A stretch of 64,000 nt of DNA from an uncultured Lachnospiraceae bacterium. GTDB taxonomy: Bacteria; Bacillota; Clostridia; Lachnospirales; Lachnospiraceae. Positions 36,383 to 44,969 of the stretch are shown in pieces (positions within the stretch are counted from its first letter, which is position 1; every line of letters begins with the position of its first letter). The notes beneath the pieces were generated by a model. That model did no database searches. It was given only the letters and a program-made list of their open reading frames with translations, and was not told the DNA's origin. The position numbers and the translations under genes are program-made. The DNA is taken from NCBI GenBank assembly GCA_902798585.1, contig CADBXF010000006.1:1-64000 (forward strand), written 5' to 3'.

Positions 36383-37908
36383 TTACCCTTCCTCCACAAC
36401 AGTTTCTTGCGAATCTTCCGCTTCGCAACTCCCCAGTTTCTCTCGAAGAAGCGTTCGAAGGCATCCCTCTCCTTCTCCAGCTCCAGAAACTGTTCCCGCT
36501 CGGACATATCCACGCCTTCCTTCTTCACGCCGTACTGCTCGAGCATTCCGATGACGCGCGCCTCCAAAAGCGCCGTGCGTTCCTTTTCCTTCTCCAGTTC
36601 CGCCTTGAGTGCCGTAATCTCGCCCTTCATGGTCTCGGCCTCGGCAGCGCTCTGCTTGCGGTCCGTCGCCATCTGCATTCGGACGGCGGCGGTCTCCTCG
36701 CGGCTTCGATCGATTCCTTCCTGCAGGCGCACAGCCCGCATCTCGGCGCTCGCCTCTCCGATGCGATATCTCTCGGCCTCCTCGGCGAGAGCGTCGTTTT
36801 TCTTCTCAATCTGTTCGCGGCGCTCAGCCTCGGCGATAATCAGCTCGCGGAATTCCTCCGCAGAGATTTCCCCGGTCTCGGAGCGCTTCAAAATACTGCG
36901 AAGCCTCTCCTCCTGCCGCTCGGCTTCCTCCCTCGCGCGGCGCTCCTCCTCCTCGTCGTAGCGCTTCGCAAGCTCGCCCGAAAGATTGCGGCCGTATTTG
37001 GCATTGAGATAGCTTAAAAACATCACGGATTCAACGATTTCCCGCTCCATCTCCTGCGGGAACGGCGCGAGCGAATTCTCATGCCGAACTGCAGTAAAGC
37101 CGTCGCCGGTGTAGCAGCTCAGGTAGTCGTACAGAGCGACAACCTCGCGGAAATGCGTGTCCATGCGGAGCACATTGGTCCGCGTAATCGGCGGCGTCAC
37201 CATCGGCGCAAGCGCGACATTTTTCATGAGCGGCATGTCCAAAAGCACCGCAATCGACCCTGCGATATTCTCAAGTCTTGCGATTTTTCCTGCGTTGTGC
37301 TTGTCCAGGTCGGCCAGTCCGTCGGTGCCGTCGCTGTAGCGCATCTCCACGGTAATCGGTCCGCCTTCGGTGCGGATTTCCTTCCGGAACTCCGTCTCGG
37401 AGCGGGATTCCTTCCACGCCTGCGCAATCCGGAAATACCGGTAGTCCACAAAGTCGCGCGTGTAGCACAGCACCATGTACAGAACACGGTTCTCATACAC
37501 GGCGAAATTGCTCTCGTTCTCATATACTTTGAGACGGTCCGGAATCAAATCCTCGCCCTCGTCCGGAACATGCGTAATCATCTCGCTGTGCCGCGAGAGA
37601 TGCTCTACGGATGAGCGCGACACCTTGCGCACACGCTCAATCGGAAGAACATTTCCCTCGGTCTTGATGAACTGCCGGTCCTCGCGGATGGCAGCCTCCA
37701 AATGCGGAAGCGCCGCCTCGATTCTCTCGATCCAGTCCTCCTCGATGTTGACATCGAAATACACCGAGGACAGTTTCTCCGTCTCGGTTCCGCTGTGCGC
37801 ATACAGCTCGCGCAGCTTTCTCTCCTCCTCACCGCCCTGCGTCTTCCGCAGCTCGTCTGCGAACCTGCGCGCCGCGCGGTAATATCGGTCCATTACTCCC
37901 TGACTCAT
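36379..37908 (-). CDS. DUF2357-like coiled-coil protein
   Basis: A 509-residue soluble protein between the two ATPases. Residues about 100-200 have the VYENRVLYMVL block seen in DUF2357 proteins, which normally partner McrB-like ATPases and carry a C-terminal nuclease. Here the C-terminal half (about 320-490) is a long charged coiled coil with no PD-(D/E)XK signature, ending in a basic tail (KRKIRKKLLWRKGK). It overlaps the downstream ATPase gene by 4 bp and starts 30 bp after the upstream one. It may link the two ATPases to each other or to the membrane. Family call is tentative. Confidence 0.65.
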   Translation of the reverse strand: MSQGVMDRYYRAARRFADELRKTQGGEEERKLRELYAHSGTETEKLSSVYFDVNIEEDWIERIEAALPHLEAAIREDRQFIKTEGNVLPIERVRKVSRSSVEHLSRHSEMITHVPDEGEDLIPDRLKVYENESNFAVYENRVLYMVLCYTRDFVDYRYFRIAQAWKESRSETEFRKEIRTEGGPITVEMRYSDGTDGLADLDKHNAGKIARLENIAGSIAVLLDMPLMKNVALAPMVTPPITRTNVLRMDTHFREVVALYDYLSCYTGDGFTAVRHENSLAPFPQEMEREIVESVMFLSYLNAKYGRNLSGELAKRYDEEEERRAREEAERQEERLRSILKRSETGEISAEEFRELIIAEAERREQIEKKNDALAEEAERYRIGEASAEMRAVRLQEGIDRSREETAAVRMQMATDRKQSAAEAETMKGEITALKAELEKEKERTALLEARVIGMLEQYGVKKEGVDMSEREQFLELEKERDAFERFFERNWGVAKRKIRKKLLWRKGK

Positions 37909-37938
37909 GTCATTCCCTCCGAATTCGCGGTTCGTCGA

Positions 37939-39300
37939 TTACGATGCGTTTCTGCGCAGACGGTCCAGACTGTCGCGGCACAGCGGCATGTTGGCAAGAC
38001 CGAATGTCGTCTCGAACACATTTTCAAGCGCATCCATGGAATAGCGAATCAGCACGGGGCTCAAACCGTCGAGCTTCCGGAGCACCTTCTTTGCGAGCAT
38101 GTCGTCGACCGCCTCGGCCTCCGTTCCGCCGCATGCGAGATACACCGGGATATATTCCTCCATCTGCCGGCGGATACGGTTTCCGTAAGTGACACGGAAG
38201 CGCTCGGTCAGGAACTCGTCGATCTTACGCACCTTCTCCGCAGCCTCCTCCGACATATGATAAGTCTCTTTGGCCTCCTTCGTCAGCTCCGTAAAGCGGC
38301 TGAACGAGATGCGGTCTCCGTCCACGCGCTCCGGCTCGAACAAATCCGCCTTGCGGTCGAGGTTCATGACCATGGCGCGGTCGTAAACCTTATCGGAAAT
38401 CGCGAAGGTCGAGTCGTCATTGTTGGCCGTCCCGATGAACCAGACATTTTCCGGAATCCGGAGCATGCCGCGCTCGAGAAGCTTCGGGTCATCCTCCCAG
38501 GTGTCCGATACAACCTCGAGGTACCGGCTCGCGGGATTCAGCTCCATCTGCGACAGGAAGTCCGCAAAATAGTACTCCACGCGGGCAATATTCATCTCGT
38601 CGAGAACAATCACATAAATCTCATCGGTATACCGCGCCTCATACAGCTTCTTTAACAGCGTACCCTCGCTGAAGCGCTTGGTGAACTCGTTGAAATATCC
38701 GATGATGTCCGAGCGCTCTTTCCACATCGGCTGCACGGAAATAACCGTGGAAGGGTTCTGCAGATAGCTTCCGAATGCCGTTGCCATCGAGGTCTTACCG
38801 GTTCCGGAGAGACCCTGCATAACCATCAGATGCGAAACGCCGAGGCCCGCGACAAACTTGCGCACATCCTCCTCGCTGTAAAACAGTCCGAGGCGGCATG
38901 CGGCGTAGTTGCGGAAATTCCGGCATATCATAGGCAGTGTAATCGCGTCGTCGTGCTTCGGAGGAACATAGCGAAGCGCCGCGCGATCGTATTGAATCAG
39001 CGTGTGGAAGCGGGAAGTGATGTCATCGTCATCAATCAACTCAAGCATTCCGCCCTCCGCACCGTCCGCCGCTTCGGCCTTCAGTCCCGTATCTCCGTCT
39101 TCCGTGCCGTCGCCCGCGCCGGTTCCGTCGGATGCCTGCTTCGCGCTCTGCTCCGTCGTCAGCTTCATCACTGCTACAATCATCCCGGCGATGCTCGCAA
39201 ACAGAAGGATAAAGTACATCATAAGGGCAACCCTCGACGAGAGAATGTCCCAGAGGGTTTCAAACAGGGTTCCCGCAATTACTGCATCGGTTATTCTCAT
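37939..39300 (-). CDS. Membrane-anchored McrB-like AAA+ ATPase (first copy)
   Basis: A 453-residue protein with one N-terminal membrane region (about 25-46), an acidic linker (50-95) and an AAA+ domain: Walker A GLSGTGKTS (163-171), Walker B VIVLDEMN (230-237), and the same GTANNDDSTFAISDKVYDRA sensor block as the other copy. The two ATPases probably arose by duplication and may form a mixed ring. The gene overlaps the upstream membrane-protein gene by 4 bp. Confidence 0.85.
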   Translation of the reverse strand: MRITDAVIAGTLFETLWDILSSRVALMMYFILLFASIAGMIVAVMKLTTEQSAKQASDGTGAGDGTEDGDTGLKAEAADGAEGGMLELIDDDDITSRFHTLIQYDRAALRYVPPKHDDAITLPMICRNFRNYAACRLGLFYSEEDVRKFVAGLGVSHLMVMQGLSGTGKTSMATAFGSYLQNPSTVISVQPMWKERSDIIGYFNEFTKRFSEGTLLKKLYEARYTDEIYVIVLDEMNIARVEYYFADFLSQMELNPASRYLEVVSDTWEDDPKLLERGMLRIPENVWFIGTANNDDSTFAISDKVYDRAMVMNLDRKADLFEPERVDGDRISFSRFTELTKEAKETYHMSEEAAEKVRKIDEFLTERFRVTYGNRIRRQMEEYIPVYLACGGTEAEAVDDMLAKKVLRKLDGLSPVLIRYSMDALENVFETTFGLANMPLCRDSLDRLRRNAS

Positions 39301-40310
39301 GCTTTTCTCACTCCTTGGTTCATCTGAAGATATCTGCGGGTCTGCGGGAGATTTTTCCCGTCAAACACCTCGGAAAATGTCTCCGCAGCCGCCTTTACGG
39401 CATTCGGTCCGCCGCTTCGCAAGACATTCGGAAGCAACACATCGACGATAGCGCAATCCAGCGCTTCCTCCTCGCGCGTTCCGGTCGCAATCAGAATCGC
39501 GGACATTGATTCCATTCCGCGCGCCACCCAGTTTTGCAGGGCGGGCATCCACTGCGGAGCGCAGGCTGTGAGCAGCTTGTCAACCCTTCGCCAATCCTCC
39601 TCGGGAAGACAGAACTCATTTTCCGCCTCGCGCAAAATTCCGCGAAATGTGTCCGACCCGATTCCGCAATGCGGCACGCCGACCTCCTTGCCTGATGCGG
39701 CAAGTTCCACATCGACCCGCATCTGCTCCAGTCCGACCGGCCCCGCCGGCGCAAACACCGGTCCGTTTTCGTCGCTCTCTCCGAAAAATACCTGCAGCAT
39801 TTCGCACAGTTTCGTTACAAGCGCAGCGTCCGTCCCCGGTAGCGCTCCGATCTGCACAAATCCGTGAACGGCGTAGATCGCAAGTATTTTACCGATGTAT
39901 CTACCGTCGATCTCTATGCCGCATACTTCGATGTATTTCCGGATCCGGTCGGCCAGCATCGCCATCGTCTCACCGGGAATCTCGGCAGCCGCGGACCCGG
40001 AATCCGTCCCGCGCACTGCCTCGGGCGGTGCAGCGGAAACCTGTTGCGTCCGCTGTTTCGTCGCCAATATCGCTTTCAGTTTCTGTGTGGGTGAAACGGT
40101 ATATTTTTTGTGATAGACACGCCATGCAAGATACACAAGCGGTGTCGCAAGAAGTAAAAAAAGAAGAAAATTGCGGACAACCTCCAGAATATCCCAAATC
40201 AGGCCGAAGGACATTTCCGCCTCGTTTCGGACAGACAAAAAGACCGCAAGATCATCAACTGCGGTCAAAAAAGTCCCTATACCAATGTACGCGACACTTT
40301 GAATTCTCAT
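39297..40310 (-). CDS. Membrane protein of unknown function, first gene of the AAA+/transglutaminase operon
   Basis: A 337-residue protein with one clear membrane segment (about 44-64), possibly a second near the N-terminus, an Ala/Ser/Glu linker and a soluble region of about 230 residues with alternating acidic helices. I do not recognise a family. A GGGGGTG ribosome site precedes the ATG at 40310. Its position at the head of the operon and membrane topology suggest a scaffold for the ATPases. Confidence 0.7.
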   Translation of the reverse strand: MRIQSVAYIGIGTFLTAVDDLAVFLSVRNEAEMSFGLIWDILEVVRNFLLFLLLATPLVYLAWRVYHKKYTVSPTQKLKAILATKQRTQQVSAAPPEAVRGTDSGSAAAEIPGETMAMLADRIRKYIEVCGIEIDGRYIGKILAIYAVHGFVQIGALPGTDAALVTKLCEMLQVFFGESDENGPVFAPAGPVGLEQMRVDVELAASGKEVGVPHCGIGSDTFRGILREAENEFCLPEEDWRRVDKLLTACAPQWMPALQNWVARGMESMSAILIATGTREEEALDCAIVDVLLPNVLRSGGPNAVKAAAETFSEVFDGKNLPQTRRYLQMNQGVRKA

Positions 40311-40334
40311 AGCGATTTCACCCCCATTGAAGTT

Positions 40335-40363
40335 ATTGTATCAAATCCGACGACAAAAAGCAA
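40335..40363 (-). promoter_or_regulatory. Promoter of the six-gene AAA+/transglutaminase operon
   Basis: On the minus strand -35 TTGCTT (40358-40363) and -10 TACAAT (40335-40340) with a 17-bp spacer, 25 bp before the first gene. It is back to back with the gltX promoter. Confidence 0.75.
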
Positions 40364-40392
40364 TAATTTCTGTCGTTTGAGGGCGCCTTATC

Positions 40393-40421
40393 TTGACAAA
40401 AACGCACCCCCGCGGTAAGAT
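40393..40421 (+). promoter_or_regulatory. Promoter of gltX
   Basis: Consensus -35 TTGACA (40393-40398), 17-bp spacer, -10 TAAGAT (40416-40421), 31 bp before the gltX start codon. Confidence 0.85.
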
Positions 40422-40452
40422 GACGAAAACATCTGACAAGGAGGGCAATTTT

Positions 40453-41910
40453 ATGAAGATTCGAACCCGTTTCGCCCCCAGCCCCACCGGACGCATGCAT
40501 GTCGGCAATCTGCGTACCGCTCTGTATGAGTTTCTGGTTGCCAAGCACGAGGGTGGCGATTTTATTCTGCGCATTGAGGATACCGATCAGGGCCGCTTTG
40601 TGGAGGGCGCCACGGATATCATTTTCCGCACGATGCAGAAAACCGGTCTCGTTCACGACGAAGGCCCCGACAAGGACAAGGGCTTCGGTCCGTATGTTCA
40701 GAGCGAGCGCGTGAAGACCGGCCTTTACATGGAATATGCCAAGAAGCTCGTCGAGCAGGGCGAGGCTTATTATTGTTTTTGCACCAAGGAACGCCTGGAG
40801 TCGCTGAAGGGCGTTGTCGACAGTGAGGGCAAGGAAATCACCAAGTACGACAAGCACTGTCTCTCGCTCTCCCGCGAGGAGGTTGAGGCAAACCTTGCGG
40901 CCGGCATGCCGTTCGTCATCCGACAGAACATTCCGACCGAGGGCACTACGACATTTTCCGACGCTCTCTACGGCGATATCACCGTGAAAAATGAGGAGCT
41001 CGACGACATGATTCTCATCAAGAGCGACGGCTTCCCGACATACAATTTCGCGAATGTCATCGACGACCATCTGATGGGCATCACGCATGTTGTGCGCGGC
41101 AACGAGTATCTTTCCTCGACGCCGAAGTACACCCGCCTCTATCAGGCTTTCGGCTGGCAGGAGCCCGTGTACATCCACTGCCCTCTCATCACCGATGAGA
41201 ACCATCAGAAGCTCTCCAAGCGGTGCGGTCATTCCTCGTTCGAGGATTTGCTCGAGCAGGGCTTTGTGACCGAGGCGATTGTCAATTTTATCGCGCTTCT
41301 CGGCTGGAGTCCCGTCGGCAACGAGGAGATTTTCTCTCTTCCCGAGCTGATTGAGCAGTTCGATTACCGCCACATCAGCAAATCCCCGGCGGTCTTCGAC
41401 ATGACCAAGCTTCGCTGGATGAACGGCGAGTACATCAAGAAGATGGACGACGACCGGTACTTCGAGCTGGCGCTTCCCTACATCCGCGCGGTTGTCACGA
41501 AGGACTACGATCTCCGCAAGATTGCAGGCCTCGTCAAGACCCGCATCGAGGTGTTCACCGACATCGCCGAGAAGATTGACTTCTTCGAGGAGCTTCCGGA
41601 TTACGACATCGAGATGTATACGCACAAGAAGATGAAGACGAACGCCGAGATTTCTCTCGCGGTGCTTCGCGATCTTCTTCCCCGCTTTGAGGCGCTTGAT
41701 GACTACTCCATCGCAGGCATCGAGAAGCTTTGCATGGACTATGTCGCCGAGAAGGAAATCAAGAACGGTGTCTGCCTCTGGCCTCTGCGCACCGCTGTTT
41801 CGGGCAAGCAGATGACCCCCGGCGGCGCCTACGAGATTATGGAGATTCTCGGCAAGGACGAGAGCCTCCGTCGCATTCGTATCGGCATCGACAAGCTGTC
41901 GCAGGGCTGA
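40453..41910 (+). CDS. gltX: Glutamyl-tRNA synthetase
   Basis: A 485-residue class I synthetase charging tRNA-Glu. The HIGH-type motif is [11 protein letters not shown] (about 9-19) and the KMSKS-type motif is KLSKR (253-257). The C-terminal helical anticodon-binding domain is complete. The ATG at 40453 has AAGGAGG seven bases upstream; the in-frame codons before it overlap the promoter. A long open frame on the opposite strand is a shadow. A terminator follows. Confidence 0.97.
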   Translation: MKIRTRFAPSPTGRMHVGNLRTALYEFLVAKHEGGDFILRIEDTDQGRFVEGATDIIFRTMQKTGLVHDEGPDKDKGFGPYVQSERVKTGLYMEYAKKLVEQGEAYYCFCTKERLESLKGVVDSEGKEITKYDKHCLSLSREEVEANLAAGMPFVIRQNIPTEGTTTFSDALYGDITVKNEELDDMILIKSDGFPTYNFANVIDDHLMGITHVVRGNEYLSSTPKYTRLYQAFGWQEPVYIHCPLITDENHQKLSKRCGHSSFEDLLEQGFVTEAIVNFIALLGWSPVGNEEIFSLPELIEQFDYRHISKSPAVFDMTKLRWMNGEYIKKMDDDRYFELALPYIRAVVTKDYDLRKIAGLVKTRIEVFTDIAEKIDFFEELPDYDIEMYTHKKMKTNAEISLAVLRDLLPRFEALDDYSIAGIEKLCMDYVAEKEIKNGVCLWPLRTAVSGKQMTPGGAYEIMEILGKDESLRRIRIGIDKLSQG

Positions 41911-41944
41911 TTGCAACATCCGCGCAGCCGCGCTTCTTTACCGC

Positions 41945-41975
41945 CCGGGAAGAAAATGCTCTTCCCGGTTCTTCC
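41945..41975 (+). terminator. Terminator after gltX
   Basis: CCGGGAAGA (41945-41953) pairs with TCTTCCCGG (41960-41968), then a T/C run. A second small hairpin CCGAAG/CTTCGG follows. The rest of the 354-bp gap to 42264 holds only a possible weak promoter (CTGACA at 42104, TCTTAT at 42127). Confidence 0.7.
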
Positions 41976-42264
41976 GAAGATTCCTTCGGACTGCATCTGA
42001 TATTTCGAATGGCTGCGGGCACGGTGCCTGTCTCAAAAGGCAGGCGCCGCGCTTCGCAGAAATCTGTTCCGTCTTCTTTCCCGTTCTTAAGCCTCTGACG
42101 CTTCTGACAGTACTCATCGTTTTTTGTCTTATATCATTTTTACCGCTTCCGGCGGTTTCTTTTCCTCTCTGTTTTTACCGTCTTTTCTCCGGCGTTCCGC
42201 CGTCTTTTTCGGCGTACCCCGGGATTCCCGTATCGTTTCGCATCCATTTTTCACGGAGGTTTTC

Positions 42265-44289
42265 ATGAAGCAAAACAACCCTGCCCAGACGGAGGCCATC
42301 TGCCACGGCGACGGTCCGATGCTGGTTATCGCCGGCCCCGGGTCCGGCAAGACCTATGTCATCACCAACCGCATATGTCACCTGATTGAGGAGCGCCTCG
42401 TTCCGCCGGAGCAAATCCTCGTAATCACATTTTCCCGCGCCGCAGCAGAGGAGATGCAACTCCGGTTCGGACAGCTGTGCAACCATGCGTATCCGGGCGT
42501 CACCTTCGGGACATTTCACGCCTGTTTCTTCCGGATTCTCCGGCACGCAAAGGGCTACCGCACGGACGATATTCTCCAGGAATCCGACGCCGTGGAAATC
42601 GTAGCGAATCTTCTCGCGGACATTCGTCCGGATTATGTGCAGGACCGCTCGCTGGTTCACGACATCTGCGCGGAAATACTGAAGCTGAAATGCACGATGA
42701 CGGACGCTGACAGCCGTGAAACGGCGAAATACGAGGCCTCCTCCTGCGATTCGGACACATTTCGGAAGCTTTTCCCTGCCTATCTTCGCGAGCTTCGAAA
42801 TCGCCGCAAACTGGATTTTGAGGACATGCTGATTCTCACGAAGGAGCTGCTCTCCCGGGACGCCGAAGCGCTCTCCTTCTGGCGAAGCCGTTACCGCTAT
42901 CTTCTCGTCGATGAGTTTCAGGATGTCAACCGCCTGCAGTACGAGATTGTCCGCCTCCTTGCGGGACCCTCCGCCAACCTTTTCGCGGTCGGTGACGACG
43001 ACCAGGCAATCTACGGCTTTCGCGGGTCCGACCCGAGGGTGATGCTTGAGTTCCCGAAGGATTTTCCGAAGGCCCGTGTTCTGACTCTCCCGGTCAACTA
43101 TCGCAGTACCCCGCAGATAGTCTCCGCTGCCGACGCACTGATTTCCAACAACCGTCTCCGCTATGACAAGACGCACACGACAGCGCACGCCGAAGGCGCC
43201 CTTCCCGCCGTCCGCGACTTCGACACGGTATCCGCGGAAAATGAATTCCTCCTCGGGGAAATTGCGCGTCTGAGCGCTGCCGGAACACCGCTTTCACAGA
43301 TTGCAATCCTCTTTCGGACGAATCTGCAGATGCGTTGTCTTCGCGATTTGTTGCAAAATGCGGGAATTGCGCATCATGTCCGCGGATTTCTTCCGAGTCT
43401 TTGGAGCGACGCGCATGTACAGACTGCAATCGCCTATCTCCGGGCCGCAACGGGCGACATGCGACGCACGGTGCTTCTGTCCATCGCCAACCGGCCGAAA
43501 CGATACATCGAACGACGGCTTCTCACAAACGACCCCGTGGACCTCGCGGCGATTGCGGAAGCGGCTGAAGCCGAAGGCCGGAAATACCTTGCGGACAATA
43601 TCAACCGGCTGCGCCACGACCTCGCGATGCTCTCCGGGATGAACCCGTTCGCTGCGGTCAATTACATCCGCCGCATCATCGGACTTGACCGCTATTGCGA
43701 AGAAACTGCGGGAAGCATTCCGGAATCCCTTGACGAGCTGACGGAAATCGTGCGGAATTACCGAACCGTTCCGCAGCTTCTGGAGGCGCTCGATGCGGCG
43801 ACCGGGCGTGGACAGCATCGGGTGATTCGGAGCGATGAAAGCAAACCGACGGGCGTTTCTCTGATGACATTTCACGCATCGAAGGGTCTCGAGTTCGACC
43901 ATGTGTATATATGCGATTGCAACGAAACCATCGTTCCGCACAAAAAAGCGCTCCACCCCGAAGCCATCGAGGAGGAACGCCGTCTTCTATATGTTGCAAT
44001 GACCCGCGCACGCACCGGGCTCACGCTGATGTATGTCCGAAAACGGTTCGGCAAGGACCTTCCGCCGTCCGGTTTTCTGGGGGAGATTCTGCTTCCGCCC
44101 GCCGCGTTGACCCCGGGCACGCGGATTCGTCACATTCGCTTCGGGGACGGCACGGTGCTGGCCCTCGATGAAGACCGGCTCAAGGTGCGTTTCGACCGGT
44201 TTCTGCTCACAAAGACACTCTCCTACAGTCTCTGTGTGCACTCCATGCTGATTACGACAATCCCTGCCGCTCCCGCCCCGGAAGCATGA
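42265..44289 (+). CDS. UvrD/PcrA-family superfamily 1 DNA helicase
   Basis: A 674-residue ATP-dependent DNA helicase. Walker A GPGSGKT is at 24-30, motif II is VDEFQD, motif III GDDDQAIYGFRG, and the superfamily 1 motifs V and VI follow (MTFHASKGLEFDHV, LLYVAMTRA). The C-terminus has a small beta domain (TRIRHIRFGDGTVLALD) like the end of PcrA. It is somewhat shorter than standard UvrD. The ATG at 42265 follows GGAGG; the longer frame from 42124 is not supported. Confidence 0.93.
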   Translation: MKQNNPAQTEAICHGDGPMLVIAGPGSGKTYVITNRICHLIEERLVPPEQILVITFSRAAAEEMQLRFGQLCNHAYPGVTFGTFHACFFRILRHAKGYRTDDILQESDAVEIVANLLADIRPDYVQDRSLVHDICAEILKLKCTMTDADSRETAKYEASSCDSDTFRKLFPAYLRELRNRRKLDFEDMLILTKELLSRDAEALSFWRSRYRYLLVDEFQDVNRLQYEIVRLLAGPSANLFAVGDDDQAIYGFRGSDPRVMLEFPKDFPKARVLTLPVNYRSTPQIVSAADALISNNRLRYDKTHTTAHAEGALPAVRDFDTVSAENEFLLGEIARLSAAGTPLSQIAILFRTNLQMRCLRDLLQNAGIAHHVRGFLPSLWSDAHVQTAIAYLRAATGDMRRTVLLSIANRPKRYIERRLLTNDPVDLAAIAEAAEAEGRKYLADNINRLRHDLAMLSGMNPFAAVNYIRRIIGLDRYCEETAGSIPESLDELTEIVRNYRTVPQLLEALDAATGRGQHRVIRSDESKPTGVSLMTFHASKGLEFDHVYICDCNETIVPHKKALHPEAIEEERRLLYVAMTRARTGLTLMYVRKRFGKDLPPSGFLGEILLPPAALTPGTRIRHIRFGDGTVLALDEDRLKVRFDRFLLTKTLSYSLCVHSMLITTIPAAPAPEA

Positions 44290-44296
44290 CAGAAAA

Positions 44297-44336
44297 CCAA
44301 AAGATCAAGGCGCCGACTTCCTGTCGACGCCTCTTT
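44297..44336. terminator. Bidirectional terminator between helicase and DUF1292 genes
   Basis: AAAAGA... and ...TCTTTT flank a GGCG/CGCC and GAC/GTC stem, in a convergent gap of 91 bp. Confidence 0.65.
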
Positions 44337-44380
44337 TGCATAATTCACCGTATCGGCAGCGATTCCCGCGGAACGCTGTA

Positions 44381-44698
44381 TTATTCCCCGTCATCCTCTT
44401 CGTCGAGAAGATACTCATCCGCAAGGAAATCGTCGTAAGCCTTGGATGCAGCCTCAAACTCCTCCTCGGTCTCGATATCGTCAAGGCGGATATCCTCCTC
44501 ATCCTCCGGGTTCTCCCAGAAGCGATACAGATACACCTCGGGATCTTCGTCACCGTCCCACTCCTGCGGGGTTACGGCAATATATTCGCGGTCGTCCGGA
44601 CCCGGGAAAATACCGATTACATCGCACTTCAGCTCGGTGTCATCATCCAGATACAGGGTTACTTCGTCCTTCTCAAAAATTTCATCGTATTCGCTCAT
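44381..44698 (-). CDS. DUF1292 family protein
   Basis: A 105-residue strongly acidic protein with the VTLYLDDDTELKCDVIGIF strand block and the EYIAVTP block of DUF1292. The family is common in Firmicutes and has no established function. GGAGG ribosome site and its own promoter. Confidence 0.88.
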   Translation of the reverse strand: MSEYDEIFEKDEVTLYLDDDTELKCDVIGIFPGPDDREYIAVTPQEWDGDEDPEVYLYRFWENPEDEEDIRLDDIETEEEFEAASKAYDDFLADEYLLDEEDDGE

Positions 44699-44725
44699 GT
44701 AATTTCCTCCGAAATTGATGTCTCA

Positions 44726-44754
44726 ATTATACCAAAGAGCTGCGGGCTTGTCTA
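44726..44754 (-). promoter_or_regulatory. Promoter of the DUF1292 gene
   Basis: On the minus strand -35 TAGACA (44749-44754) and -10 TATAAT (44726-44731) with a 17-bp spacer. Confidence 0.78.
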
Positions 44755-44867
44755 CTGTTGTTTTTCGACGGACTTCTCCCGCTTCCTGGAGGCACCCTCT
44801 GCCACGCAAAATATTCATCGCCGGATTCCGTCGTACAACCCCTCCACTATTTCAATTCCGGGGGTTC

Positions 44868-44878
44868 TGTGGTATAAT
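44868..44878 (+). promoter_or_regulatory. Extended -10 promoter of the nuclease-helicase gene
   Basis: TGTGGTATAAT, a full extended -10 of the kind repeated in this window; the -35 (TTTCAA) is weak. The start codon is about 92 bp downstream. Confidence 0.65.
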
Positions 44879-44969
44879 TACGGTTGACACACTCGCGGCG
44901 GCATGCCCGAAGCCGGACATCCGTCATGCCCTTATTTTTCGACTGTTTTGCGGAGGTATCGTTCGGAAA

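Noticed and set aside
35006..39300. A classic McrBC restriction system
   Set aside because: No McrC-type nuclease is present, and both ATPases have membrane segments; the surface proteins in the operon point to another role.
40333..41919. A 528-codon open frame on the minus strand
   Set aside because: It is the shadow of gltX, whose HIGH and KMSKS motifs are on the plus strand.
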